A stretch of 13,786 bases of DNA from UBA11612 sp963976395 (GTDB lineage: Bacteria > Pseudomonadota > Alphaproteobacteria > Rhodospirillales > Rhodospirillaceae): contig CAXBLG010000086.1 of assembly GCA_963976395.1 (NCBI GenBank), positions 1-13,786 of the forward strand. The letters run 5' to 3'. This document shows positions 6,042 to 13,478 of this stretch, one piece after another (position 1 is the stretch's first letter; each line of letters begins with the position of its first letter). The position numbers and the translations under genes were made by a program. The notes under the pieces are model-generated. The model had not been told where the DNA came from, searched no databases, and was given only the letters and a program-made list of their open reading frames with translations.

Positions 6042-7367
6042 ATGCGGCTGCTGATAATAGGCTCCCTAAACGGCCAGATTGGCGCAGCCAGCCGCATTGC
6101 CATGCAGCGCGGCGCCAAGGTCATTCAGGCGGACGGCATCAGCCAGGGCTTGGAGGTCATGCGGTCTGGACAGGGCGCAGACCTTGTCATGGCCGATGTC
6201 TCCAACGACATTGCCGAATTGATCGCCGCCATGAAGGCTGAGCGCATCAATCTGCCGGTGGTGGCCTGCGGTATAGAAACCAGTTCCGCCGCTGCCGTCG
6301 CCGCCATCAAGGCGGGCGCGAAAGAATATGTACCCCTGCCCCCGGACGCCGATCTTATCGCCGCTGTGCTTGAAGCCGTCGCCGCCGAGCAGGACACCCT
6401 CATTTACGAAGACCCGGCCATGGGCAAGGTCATCGACATGGCCAAGAAGGTCGCCGGATCGCAGGCCTCGGTTCTGATCACCGGCGAATCCGGCACTGGT
6501 AAGGAATTGGTCGCTCGGTTCCTTCATCGCAACAGTCCACGCAAGGACAAAGCCTTCGTCGCCGTAAACTGCGCCGCCATTCCCGGCGATCTGCTCGAGT
6601 CCGAATTGTTCGGTCACGAGAAAGGCTCATTCACCGGTGCGGTTGCCCGGCGTATCGGCAAGTTCGAGGAATCGAGCGGCGGCACCTTGTTGCTGGATGA
6701 AATCAGCGAAATGGATCTGCGGCTTCAGGCCAAACTGCTGCGGGCCGTTCAGGAGCGTGAAATCACGCGCGTCGGCTCGAACAATTCCGTCAAAGTCGAT
6801 GTACGCATTCTCGCAACGTCCAACCGCAATATGGAAGCCGAAGTGAAGGCCGGGAAGTTCCGCGAGGATTTGTTCTTCCGGCTGAACGTGGTGAAGCTCA
6901 CCGTCCCGCCCCTACGCAATCGCCCCAAGGACATTGAAGTTCTTGCCAAGCATTTTGCCATAAGCTGCGCCGAGGAAAACGCCGTGCCGGTGCGGGCGCT
7001 CACCGCGGATGCCATCACCGCTCTTAAGGCTCACCGCTGGCCGGGCAACGTGCGCGAGCTTGAGAACACGGTTCATCGCGCGGTCTTGCTGGCCTCCGGC
7101 GATAAAATTTCCGCCGAAGCCGTCATGCTGACCGACGCCGACGGCAATCTGTCCGAAGAGGCTAAGGCAGGCATCGGCGGACTCGTTGGCCGCACCGTTG
7201 CCGATGTCGAGCGCGACCTGATTATCGACACCCTCAAGCACACCCTCGGCAACCGCACCCACGCCGCCAAGATTTTGGGCATCTCGATCCGCACCTTGCG
7301 CAATAAGCTGAACACCTACGTTCAAGACGGCCTTGCCGTACCCGCACCCGGCGCCGGCGAAGCATAA
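6042..7367 (+). CDS. flbD: Sigma-54-dependent flagellar regulator FlbD
   Basis: This 441-residue enhancer-binding protein activates late flagellar genes with RNA polymerase sigma-54 and, in Caulobacter, also represses fliF. The N-terminus (1-115) is receiver-like but degenerate. MRLLIIGS lacks the acidic pair after strand 1, and VPLPP lacks the conserved Lys before Pro, although D52 remains, so phosphorylation is unlikely to be the switch. The AAA+ domain (about 125-345) has Walker A GESGTGKE (148-155), loop GSFTGA (195-200, usually GAFTGA), Walker B GGTLLLDE (213-220) and the Arg-finger region REDLFFR (274-280). A Fis-type helix-turn-helix, NRTHAAKILGISIRTLRNKL, lies at 404-423. AGGAAGGA precedes the ATG. 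FlbD is preferred over FleQ/FlrC because of the alphaproteobacterial context and receiver type. Confidence 0.9.
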   Translation: MRLLIIGSLNGQIGAASRIAMQRGAKVIQADGISQGLEVMRSGQGADLVMADVSNDIAELIAAMKAERINLPVVACGIETSSAAAVAAIKAGAKEYVPLPPDADLIAAVLEAVAAEQDTLIYEDPAMGKVIDMAKKVAGSQASVLITGESGTGKELVARFLHRNSPRKDKAFVAVNCAAIPGDLLESELFGHEKGSFTGAVARRIGKFEESSGGTLLLDEISEMDLRLQAKLLRAVQEREITRVGSNNSVKVDVRILATSNRNMEAEVKAGKFREDLFFRLNVVKLTVPPLRNRPKDIEVLAKHFAISCAEENAVPVRALTADAITALKAHRWPGNVRELENTVHRAVLLASGDKISAEAVMLTDADGNLSEEAKAGIGGLVGRTVADVERDLIIDTLKHTLGNRTHAAKILGISIRTLRNKLNTYVQDGLAVPAPGAGEA

Positions 7368-7377
7368 GGATGAAGCC

Positions 7378-7977
7378 GTGACCGTGTTTTCGAATCACAA
7401 AGCGCGACAGGTTTTCATAAGCGCGGCGGCGGTTTCACTTTTAGGTTTTTTATTCGTGCCCGGCGCACGGGCCATGGACTCTGATTCCGTCGTTGCCATC
7501 AACCAGTTCAACGCCACCTGTGTGCGCCATCTGGCCAAACCGGACGAAGTCCGCACCTGGGCCAACGAAAACTACGCTTCGATCCGCGACCCGGACGTAC
7601 TGGCCACCGTTGTCGGACGTATCGCCGGCGGCGCGGCCTGGCAGCTACCAAGCCCGACGGGCCGAAATCTCACACTTTCTCTGCGCGGCGACGGCCGAAC
7701 CTGTGCGGTCTGGTCCGAGGCCGCCGACCCGAAAGATGTCGAGACCGAGTTCAAGAAAATGGTCAGCGGCGCGGCCCGCGACGGGATCACCGTCAAGACC
7801 ACCACCGACAGCACCTTGCCCACCCGCTCGGGCGCCGGGCGACTGCTCTCCATGTCGGTAATGGATCAGGAACTAGGCTCCGGTTACCTGTTCACATTTA
7901 TCGCCGGAGATCTTTTTGCCGGCGCGCCCATCTCGCTCTCCATGCAGGTGGTGCGATTGGACGCGCCGGAAAGATAA
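7378..7977 (+). CDS. Small secreted protein of unknown function
   Basis: I do not recognise this 199-residue protein. The GTG at 7378 is chosen because AAGGA lies seven bases upstream. An upstream in-frame ATG at 7333 would overlap flbD and put a hydrophilic tail before the signal. From GTG the protein begins with basic residues, a hydrophobic stretch (about 11-26) and PGARA-M, a normal Sec cleavage site near residue 32, so export to the periplasm is likely. Two Cys residues in the mature part (FNATCVRHLA and GRTCAVWSE) could form a disulfide. The rest is mixed alpha/beta (VVGRIAGGAAWQLPSPTGR, TLSLRGDGRTC, FKKMVSGAARDGITVK). It starts 10 bases after flbD, so co-expression is likely. A flagellar link is only inferred. 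Confidence 0.8.
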   Translation: MTVFSNHKARQVFISAAAVSLLGFLFVPGARAMDSDSVVAINQFNATCVRHLAKPDEVRTWANENYASIRDPDVLATVVGRIAGGAAWQLPSPTGRNLTLSLRGDGRTCAVWSEAADPKDVETEFKKMVSGAARDGITVKTTTDSTLPTRSGAGRLLSMSVMDQELGSGYLFTFIAGDLFAGAPISLSMQVVRLDAPER

Positions 7978-7979
7978 CC

Positions 7980-9173
7980 CTACTCGGCGGCGGCCCGGAT
8001 AGCCTTGCCGTGAACGGCCGCCACTGCTGCCTCGGCATCATGACCGATCATCGCATCATAGGCTTTATGCATACGGGTTAGGTTGATCTCGCGTTTGCCG
8101 AACACCACGGTCGGCACAGCGCCCGCTTCCATCATTTTCTGACAGCTAATCTGGGTCGGCATATCTTCGCCGATCGCCACTTTCAGAAATAACTCGACGC
8201 CGAACTTCTGCGCGACCTTCTCTTCCTCGGTCGGATTCTTCTTGCCGTACAGACGAAAGACATAATTGCTCTCGCCCGGCTTGTCCGCTGGCTCACTGCG
8301 CTGGAAGAACAAAATCGGCAGGCCCGGGCCGCCGCCGCCGATCACCGTATTCGGGAACACCGAGTTGGTCGAAGAGAAGTAACAATGATGCGGCCACTCC
8401 TCTTCCGGCATATCACGCAGCTTCAATATGTCTTCCATCGGCGCGATCAGCGCATGGTGATCGCCGAAGGGAATGTGCAGCAACTGACTAAGCCCGCCAG
8501 TGCCGAACGTGTCCTTGTGCAAGATCGGTGCGTGATAGGCCTCGAGTCCGCCGTCCACCGCATGTTTCCAGTTGATCTGGGCCAGCTCGCGATGTTCATG
8601 CAAAAGCGTGTAGGACTCGATCTCGAAATCCTCCAGATACGATGCCATCGGCCCGAAGAATTCGTCAAAATCCAAATGCCCATCCGGCTGCGGATGCACC
8701 AGCAGCATCCCCCCTTTTTCGATGCAGGGGAGTTCGACCAATCCGCGCAGTTGATCGGGCTCAAATGCCTCGCGGTTCGGCAAGGCAATCAGCTTGCCGT
8801 CGGTCGCATAGGTCCAGGCGTGATAGGGGCAGGTAAACCGCTGCGTCTTACCGCAGCCTTGGGCGAGTTGTACGCCGCGATGCCGGCACGCGTTTAAAAA
8901 CGCCCGCGCCTTGCCGTCTTGGCCGCGCACCAGCAGGATCGGTTTTCCGGCAATATCGGTGGCATAGTAATCGCCGTTGTTTTCAATATCGGCGGACAAC
9001 GCAATTAATTGCGGAATCTCTAAAAACAGCTTCTGCTTTTCAAGCTCAAAACGGTCCTTGTCGATAAACCGGCCGATGTCCGTTTCCCAGGATTCCTCGC
9101 CGTATTCCGGCTCGCCCTTGGCGACCAGATCGAGCACTTTCTTGGCAATCTCAATGCGTTTTGCGCGTTCCAT
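7980..9173 (-). CDS. Rieske non-heme iron oxygenase, alpha subunit-like
   Basis: This is a 397-residue aromatic-ring-hydroxylating dioxygenase-type protein. The Rieske [2Fe-2S] ligands are C96 and H98 (NACRHRGVQL) and C115 and H118 (CPYHAWTY). The catalytic domain has NWKHAVDGGLEAYHAPILHK at about 201-220, with the mononuclear iron His ligands H214 and H219. D337 (IGEDMPTQISCQ) is the likely carboxylate ligand. E211 probably takes the place of the bridging acid between the two centres. AGGGAGGA stands six bases before the ATG. No reductase, ferredoxin or beta-subunit gene is adjacent, so electron donor and substrate are unknown. It is convergent with the secreted-protein gene, with only two bases between stop codons. 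Confidence 0.9.
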   Translation of the reverse strand: MERAKRIEIAKKVLDLVAKGEPEYGEESWETDIGRFIDKDRFELEKQKLFLEIPQLIALSADIENNGDYYATDIAGKPILLVRGQDGKARAFLNACRHRGVQLAQGCGKTQRFTCPYHAWTYATDGKLIALPNREAFEPDQLRGLVELPCIEKGGMLLVHPQPDGHLDFDEFFGPMASYLEDFEIESYTLLHEHRELAQINWKHAVDGGLEAYHAPILHKDTFGTGGLSQLLHIPFGDHHALIAPMEDILKLRDMPEEEWPHHCYFSSTNSVFPNTVIGGGGPGLPILFFQRSEPADKPGESNYVFRLYGKKNPTEEEKVAQKFGVELFLKVAIGEDMPTQISCQKMMEAGAVPTVVFGKREINLTRMHKAYDAMIGHDAEAAVAAVHGKAIRAAAE

Positions 9174-9450
9174 AACGGTCCTCCCTAAACCTGGAGATCA
9201 TCCTAACCACCCCGCTGGGAAGGGTTCAAGCAAGCCGGAGCGCTAGTCACTAAGCGTTACACTTTTTGGGGCGGGCGTAACCGATCGGACGGACTTTGTC
9301 GGTGCTCATTACCCCCCCCCTGTTACAACTTAAAGACGCGATTTGAGTGAAATAATCTTGTGCAGAAAAGGATAATGCGCCTACGCTTCAAATTGGCGTT
9401 AAGCCGCGTAGCGCGGGGCGCTCGGGGGTCACAGACGAGGGGGGCGAACC
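9174..9450. promoter_or_regulatory. Divergent region between oxygenase and peptidase genes
   Basis: These 277 bases contain no convincing gene and should hold promoters for both neighbours. Visible are a run of nine C (9312-9320), an AT-richer stretch around 9320-9380, and an inverted repeat CTACGC (9381-9386) / GCGTAG (9406-9411) enclosing a GGC/GCC stem, about 40 bases before the peptidase start. I could not assign -35/-10 boxes with confidence. Confidence 0.4.
9312..9320 (+). repeat. Homopolymer of nine C in a promoter region
   Basis: A C9 run lies about 130 bases upstream of the peptidase start and about 140 bases upstream of the oxygenase start. Runs of this length are prone to slippage and could alter promoter spacing, though no promoter elements flanking it are clear. 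A sequencing length error is also possible. Confidence 0.8.
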
Positions 9451-11400
9451 ATGGTTTCGCGCATTTTTTCTGCGGGTATTGCCGTTCTGATTTTAACTCT
9501 GGTTGCATGGCCGCGTGTTCCAGCAGCAGCACCTAGCATCGAAACATACGGCAAACTGCCCGGCATTGAGCTTGTAAGGCTATCGCCGTCCGGAAATCGC
9601 TACGCCTTTGTTGCGGTGTTGAATGAAGAACGCCGACTTGTGGTTGCCGGTGTTGATGGGCAGCTCTTGTTCAATAGTTCGGTCGGAGAGTCCAAAGTAC
9701 GCGCTGTCGACTGGGCGAGCGAAAATTTTGTTCTCCTAACGCTCTCGGCCACTGTGGATCAACGCATAGATTTCGGACAGCGGTTCGAATTTTTCAACGC
9801 AATCCGAATAGACCTTGAAAAGAAAGACGCTGCGGTTGTGTTCGCCAATACACAAGGTGTTGCCAACTACGTTTTCGGATACTACGGGTCGGCCAGAGCA
9901 CGCGGAAAAGACTACGCCTATTTCGGCGGAATATCTTACGCTCAGAACAAATCCGGTTACTTTTTAGATCACACCTACGCCGATCTGCAGCGCGTGGACT
10001 TGGCCTCAGGCGCAACGTCCGTTGCAGCGCGCGGCACCCCAAAGGGCGACAACTGGCTGCTCGCGCCCGATGGTACGGTTGTCGTCAGTTCTATCTATGA
10101 CGAAGATACCGGCGTCTGGCGGCTCTACAAGGGTGAAAAACGAACCGACCTCCTCACACAGCGCGAAGCGCCGAATGGGGACGTTGGCATCGTTGGATTT
10201 GGCCGAACCCCAAACACCGTGCTTATTTTAGATCGGAGTGGCACCGCTGATGTTCTGGAAGAAATTAATTTTGAAACAGGCGAACGTGAATCCATTCTAA
10301 TCAACAATTCCGTAGACGAGTTCTTGTACGATCCATCGAACCGCCTACTGCTTGGCGCACGAACCCAGGAAGGGACCGGCGCTGTTTTTTTTGACTCCGG
10401 CATACAAGCGAATTGGGACAAGTTGCGCGCAAGCTTTCCTGGCGTGCAAGTCGAACTCGCGAGCTTGAGCACAAATTTTGCCCGCATTGTTATTAGGACC
10501 GATGGCGGACGGGACGCCGGCACTTACTGGATGGTCGATACGGCCACAGGACAAAGTTCTCCAATAGGATACGAGTATTCATCCATTGTGCCGCGCGATG
10601 TGGCACGCACGCAGTTAGTTCAGTACAAAGCTTCAGATGGCACGGATATCGAAGCCGTACTGACATTACCGCCGCAACGCGAAGCTTCAAATCTGCCGAT
10701 GGTCGTTATGCCTCATGGCGGACCCATCGGAGTAAGGGATGAACTAGGTTTTAATTGGTGGGCACAAGCCTACGCGGCGGCGGGATATGCGGTATTCCAA
10801 CCTAACTATCGCGGCTCATCGGGATATGGTCGAGAGTTCCGCGAAGCCGGATATGGTGAGTGGGGCAAGAAAATGCTCTCCGACATATCCGAGGGCGTGG
10901 CCGCAATGGCCGAGCAGGGATTTGCCGACCCCGCGCGTGTTTGCGTTGTGGGCGCGAGCTACGGCGGCTATGCGGCTCTTGCCGGTGTAACTCTCCAACA
11001 AGGCCTTTATCGCTGTGCTGTATCGGTTAATGGCGTGTCGGACGTATACGGGTTCTTCGGATGGCAATTAGAACGTTTCGGATTTAATGGATCTACCGCG
11101 CGGTTTCGCCGCGAAGTCACCGGAGCATCTACAGAAGGCGATGGCCTCATGCGCGAGATATCGCCCTTGACTCATGTGAGCAATGCGGATGCACCGGTTA
11201 TGCTCATTCACGGCAAAGACGATACGGTCGTCCCCTTTTCTCAGAGCGACGACATGTCGAATGCCTTAAAAAGGGCGGGTAAGACTGTTGAATTCTTACG
11301 TATGGATGGCGAGGACCATTGGCTGTCGCGAGAGAAGACCCGTATTACTATGCTCGAAGAATCCGTTGCGTTTTTGCGAAAGCACAATCCACCCGACTGA
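9451..11400 (+). CDS. Secreted S9-family serine peptidase (prolyl oligopeptidase-like)
   Basis: The 649-residue protein has a Sec-type signal (about 1-26, VLILTLVAWPRVPAAA). A long beta-rich, propeller-like N-terminal part (about 30-390) follows, and then an alpha/beta-hydrolase peptidase domain. The catalytic triad is S503 in GASYGGYAAL, D591 in HGKDDTVVPF and H623 in DGEDHWLS. The oxyanion-region motif MPHGGP and the NYRGSSGYGREF block are typical of the S9B/S9C dipeptidyl- or acylaminoacyl-peptidase group. It would cleave peptides in the periplasm or outside the cell; the specificity cannot be read off. GAGGGGGG precedes the ATG. The gene uses more AT-ending and rare-looking codons (TTA, ATA, CTA) than the flagellar genes, which hints at a different history, but I did not quantify this. 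Confidence 0.9.
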   Translation: MVSRIFSAGIAVLILTLVAWPRVPAAAPSIETYGKLPGIELVRLSPSGNRYAFVAVLNEERRLVVAGVDGQLLFNSSVGESKVRAVDWASENFVLLTLSATVDQRIDFGQRFEFFNAIRIDLEKKDAAVVFANTQGVANYVFGYYGSARARGKDYAYFGGISYAQNKSGYFLDHTYADLQRVDLASGATSVAARGTPKGDNWLLAPDGTVVVSSIYDEDTGVWRLYKGEKRTDLLTQREAPNGDVGIVGFGRTPNTVLILDRSGTADVLEEINFETGERESILINNSVDEFLYDPSNRLLLGARTQEGTGAVFFDSGIQANWDKLRASFPGVQVELASLSTNFARIVIRTDGGRDAGTYWMVDTATGQSSPIGYEYSSIVPRDVARTQLVQYKASDGTDIEAVLTLPPQREASNLPMVVMPHGGPIGVRDELGFNWWAQAYAAAGYAVFQPNYRGSSGYGREFREAGYGEWGKKMLSDISEGVAAMAEQGFADPARVCVVGASYGGYAALAGVTLQQGLYRCAVSVNGVSDVYGFFGWQLERFGFNGSTARFRREVTGASTEGDGLMREISPLTHVSNADAPVMLIHGKDDTVVPFSQSDDMSNALKRAGKTVEFLRMDGEDHWLSREKTRITMLEESVAFLRKHNPPD

Positions 11401-11410
11401 CTTCGCTCAG

Positions 11411-11451
11411 ACAGCTTCAAGCGGCCCCTATGCCTTCGCCGCCGAAGCTGT
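11411..11451. terminator. Hairpin between convergent peptidase and ferric-reductase genes
   Basis: ACAGCTTC (11411-11418) pairs perfectly with GAAGCTGT (11444-11451). Inside it, GCGGC (11421-11425) pairs with GCCGC (11438-11442). The hairpin begins 10 bases after the peptidase stop and overlaps the last codons of the ferric-reductase-like gene on the other strand. It could end transcription from the left. The T-run beyond it is poor, so its strength is uncertain. Confidence 0.5.
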
Positions 11452-12063
11452 GGCTTCTGTTGATCTTTTACGTGCGAAGTTTGCGCAAATCCGAATCAGC
11501 AGCAAAGCCCACATGAAGGCCGCGAAGGGATAATAAAATGAGTCGGCGATCGAGCGCAGGGTCAGGGCCAGCGTGAACAAGAACCACACGTAATAAATCC
11601 CGACCTTATGCAGAAGTCGCCATGCCCTTCCCCCGATGGCACGTGCGGGGACGTTGAAGGATGTGATCAGCATCGCAATGATGAACAGGTAACCGCTCAG
11701 GCCGCCGATCCAAATTGCAAGAGGGGGCTGCGTCATAAACGGCTCCGGAAGTAGCAAGGCCCAGACAACGATAGCGCCGAAATGCAGCAGATGCGCCGTG
11801 GCGAACGAGACCCCCAAATACCGGCGGTTCTTAATTTGCCAGCGTGTAAAGGCGTTGGGCCATAGCTTCACTAATGACGAAGCCGTAAACGCCAGCGCAA
11901 ACAGAACCAAGGTGGGCCGCACGCCATAGCGAATGAAGTCGAGTTGCCCTTCGCTGGTTCCGCCGGTCACGGCAAAGTTCACGATGAACCATCCCAGCAT
12001 CACAGCACCGGTCAGGTAAACGAGAGTCCAGCCTTCGAAAATTTTCATAGCGCGAGACGGCAT
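11428..12063 (-). CDS. Ferric-reductase-like transmembrane protein
   Basis: This is an integral membrane protein of 211 residues from ATG 12063. Six hydrophobic helices are seen at about 12-31, 46-66, 82-104, 115-135, 151-170 and 175-194. H91 and H94 (in RRYLGVSFATAHLLHFG) and H152 (in RAWRLLHKVGIYYVW) are likely heme-b ligands, the layout of the ferric reductase-like transmembrane domain (PF01794) also found in MsrQ/YedZ. No flavin/NAD domain and no msrP gene are present, so it may be a stand-alone heme protein; the partner is unknown. The start is uncertain: a GTG at 12087 sits against the terminator hairpin, ATG 12063 has GGGGGGAG only two bases upstream, and ATG 12048 gives the start MKIFEGW. 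Confidence 0.8.
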   Translation of the reverse strand: MPSRAMKIFEGWTLVYLTGAVMLGWFIVNFAVTGGTSEGQLDFIRYGVRPTLVLFALAFTASSLVKLWPNAFTRWQIKNRRYLGVSFATAHLLHFGAIVVWALLLPEPFMTQPPLAIWIGGLSGYLFIIAMLITSFNVPARAIGGRAWRLLHKVGIYYVWFLFTLALTLRSIADSFYYPFAAFMWALLLIRICANFARKRSTEATASAAKA

Positions 12064-12089
12064 CGCTCCCCCCGGATGCACCTGCACGA

Positions 12090-12123
12090 AAAAGGGCGCG
12101 CGCCCAAAGACACGCGCCCTTTT
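12090..12123 (-). terminator. Rho-independent terminator after the dienelactone hydrolase gene
   Basis: AAAAGGGCGCG (12090-12100) is the exact reverse complement of CGCGCCCTTTT (12113-12123), with a 12-base loop. Read on the minus strand, the stem ends in a T5 run (12089-12093), about 45 bases beyond the hydrolase stop codon. The palindrome GGGCGCGCGCCC (12094-12105) could form a competing stem. It lies only 26-42 bases before the next gene's start. Confidence 0.8.
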
Positions 12124-12168
12124 AGGGTACCACAGCCGAAAGCCGATGGCCCGGACTTTGCGGATTGA

Positions 12169-13029
12169 TTAAGCCAGTCCCGCCTTAAGCGTTGCCAGCA
12201 AACGGCTCCACGCCTTCTCGGCCTGAGCCTCGTGATAGACAGCGGCATCCGGCGGGCACCAGCCATGTTGCGCGCCTTCGTACACTTCGATCTCGGCCGG
12301 CAGACCGGCTTTACCAAAACTCTCGCGCAGAACATTTTTGGCTTCCGGCTGATTCTTGTCGTCGTTGTCGGCGATGGCGATTAAGAAGTGCGCCTTCATC
12401 TTCGGTATCAATGTATGCGGACTGTTCGGCGCATCGGTCACGAGGCCGCCGCCGTGGAACGAGCCGCCCGCGCCGATGCGGTCCGGCAAAGCTGCCGCTG
12501 TGCGCATCACCAATGGGCCGCCCATACAATAACCAGTCGTGCCGATCTTCTTGCCGGTATCCACCGCGTCATTTGAATCGAGCCAAGCCACGAAAGCTTT
12601 GGCATCGGTCACGTTGGTTTCCGGCGTAATCGTCGCCATCATTTTCATGATCTGGGCGCGGTCGTCGGGATTGGAAAAATCGAGCCCCTCGGGCAGCGCA
12701 GGTAAACGCGACGCCCGGTAGTAAGGATTGATGGACAGCACCGCATAACCGGACTCTGCCAGCCGCTTGCCCATTTGCTCAAAAGCCGGACGCAAACCAA
12801 AGGCGTCGGGCCAGACCAGCACCGCCGGGTGCTTACCGGTCGCCGGGTGAACGAAATGCGCCTCACACATACCGTCCGGCGTTTTGATTTCGACTTTCGA
12901 TTCCACCACGTCCACAGCTCCCGCCACACGCGGCAGCGCCGCCGCAAACCCCGCACCGATGGTCAGCGCCCCAAGACGCCGCCGGCTTAAGTGTTCGCTC
13001 ATTTCCTGAAGAATATTGTCGTCGCACAT
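12169..13029 (-). CDS. Tat-exported dienelactone hydrolase family protein
   Basis: The 286-residue alpha/beta hydrolase belongs to the dienelactone hydrolase family. The start is ATG 13029. AGGAG lies eight bases upstream, within what would be coding if the in-frame ATG at 13044 were used. A twin-arginine signal, SRRRLGALTIGAGFAAA (about 15-31), follows 14 hydrophilic residues, with cleavage likely after AGA near residue 38. The catalytic triad is C168 in TGYCMGGPL, an Asp at D221 or D224 (IADNDDKN) and H255 in EGAQHGWCPP. WPDAFGLRP is the usual early family block. Such proteins hydrolyse lactones or esters. The substrate is unknown, and no aromatic ring-cleavage genes are beside it. A terminator lies downstream on the same strand. 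Confidence 0.9.
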   Translation of the reverse strand: MCDDNILQEMSEHLSRRRLGALTIGAGFAAALPRVAGAVDVVESKVEIKTPDGMCEAHFVHPATGKHPAVLVWPDAFGLRPAFEQMGKRLAESGYAVLSINPYYRASRLPALPEGLDFSNPDDRAQIMKMMATITPETNVTDAKAFVAWLDSNDAVDTGKKIGTTGYCMGGPLVMRTAAALPDRIGAGGSFHGGGLVTDAPNSPHTLIPKMKAHFLIAIADNDDKNQPEAKNVLRESFGKAGLPAEIEVYEGAQHGWCPPDAAVYHEAQAEKAWSRLLATLKAGLA

Positions 13030-13226
13030 GGTCCCGCTCCTCATTTTGGGGTCGCCCGGCGCACACGCCGGATCGCCGCATTACGGGGGAGATACTAGCG
13101 ATTTCGGCACGTCTAGCCAGCAGGCCAATGTGCAAATTTTATGTGAAATCAGCTAAATCAGGCAGCTGGTGGCCCGAATTTCGAGCCCTCACAGCCCCAT
13201 ACACCGGTTGGCACAAAACATGAGCC

Positions 13227-13235
13227 TGTGGATAA
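13227..13235 (-). promoter_or_regulatory. Perfect DnaA box (TTATCCACA)
   Basis: TGTGGATAA on the plus strand is the exact reverse complement of the consensus DnaA box TTATCCACA. Only one perfect copy was seen. DnaA acts as a transcription factor at some alphaproteobacterial cell-cycle genes, so a regulatory role is as likely as an origin. No cluster of boxes or AT-rich unwinding element was found. Confidence 0.55.
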
Positions 13236-13264
13236 CTTTACCCCGCCCAAAATTGCGTCAAATC

Positions 13265-13283
13265 ACCCGGCAATTCTTGCCCA
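13265..13283 (+). promoter_or_regulatory. FlbD/ftr-like dyad block upstream of the AlpA-like gene
   Basis: ACCCGGCAATTCTTGCCCA contains a perfect inverted repeat GGCAA-TTC-TTGCC (13269-13281) and matches the block upstream of fliF at 18 of 19 positions. Its centre (13275) is about 113 bases upstream of the -12 element of the sigma-54-like promoter, a normal enhancer distance for an activator such as FlbD. That FlbD binds it is inference. Confidence 0.45.
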
Positions 13284-13285
13284 TC

Positions 13286-13300
13286 TTAAAGCGTTGTTAC
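13286..13300 (+). promoter_or_regulatory. CtrA-like site TTAA-N7-TTAC
   Basis: TTAA, seven bases, then TTAC match the CtrA pattern TTAA-N7-TTAA at seven of eight fixed positions. It stands two bases after the dyad block, the same order as upstream of fliF. Confidence 0.3.
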
Positions 13301-13373
13301 GCGGTATTGGAATTTAACCCGTTGTTTTTAAGTCATTTGTGCGGGCTGGACTAACGCCGGGCTAACACCAAGA

Positions 13374-13391
13374 TTGGCACTTAAGTGGCAC
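13374..13391 (+). promoter_or_regulatory. Sigma-54-like promoter upstream of the AlpA-like gene
   Basis: TTGGCACTTAAGTGGCAC has GG at 13376-13377 and GC at 13388-13389 with the required ten bases between them. The -24 element TGGCAC is perfect, and the -12 element is TGGC instead of TTGC. The predicted start of transcription is near 13401, about 78 bases before the AlpA-like ATG. Confidence 0.5.
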
Positions 13392-13478
13392 AAAAAAAGG
13401 CCGCTTAGGTACGCGCACGAGCCCTCCACACGGCCTAGCTTAAACGCCGCCAAACAGCTCGTTATGGAGGCTAATAAC

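Larger units (their letters stand above)
13030..13478. promoter_or_regulatory. Large intergenic control region before the AlpA-like gene
   Basis: These 449 bases have no believable gene; a 61-codon frame at 13169-13354 has no ribosome site or family features. The region holds a CCGGCG-CACA-CGCCGG hairpin (13056-13071) in the leader of the hydrolase gene, a DnaA box (13227-13235), a dyad block (13265-13283), a TTAA-N7-TTAC site (13286-13300), an AT-rich stretch (about 13300-13340) and a sigma-54-like promoter (13374-13391). It is much denser in regulatory patterns than any other gap in the window. Confidence 0.6.

Noticed and set aside
13150..13200. A tRNA 3' end or attachment site near the AlpA-like gene
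   Set aside because: The stretch with AATTTCGAG suggested a T-loop, but no stems, no acceptor end and no direct repeat could be matched.
13207..13227. TTGGCAC near 13208 as a second sigma-54 promoter
   Set aside because: No GC falls at the required distance downstream.
13169..13354. A 61-codon frame in the right intergenic region
   Set aside because: It has no ribosome site, an unlikely composition and lies over several regulatory motifs.
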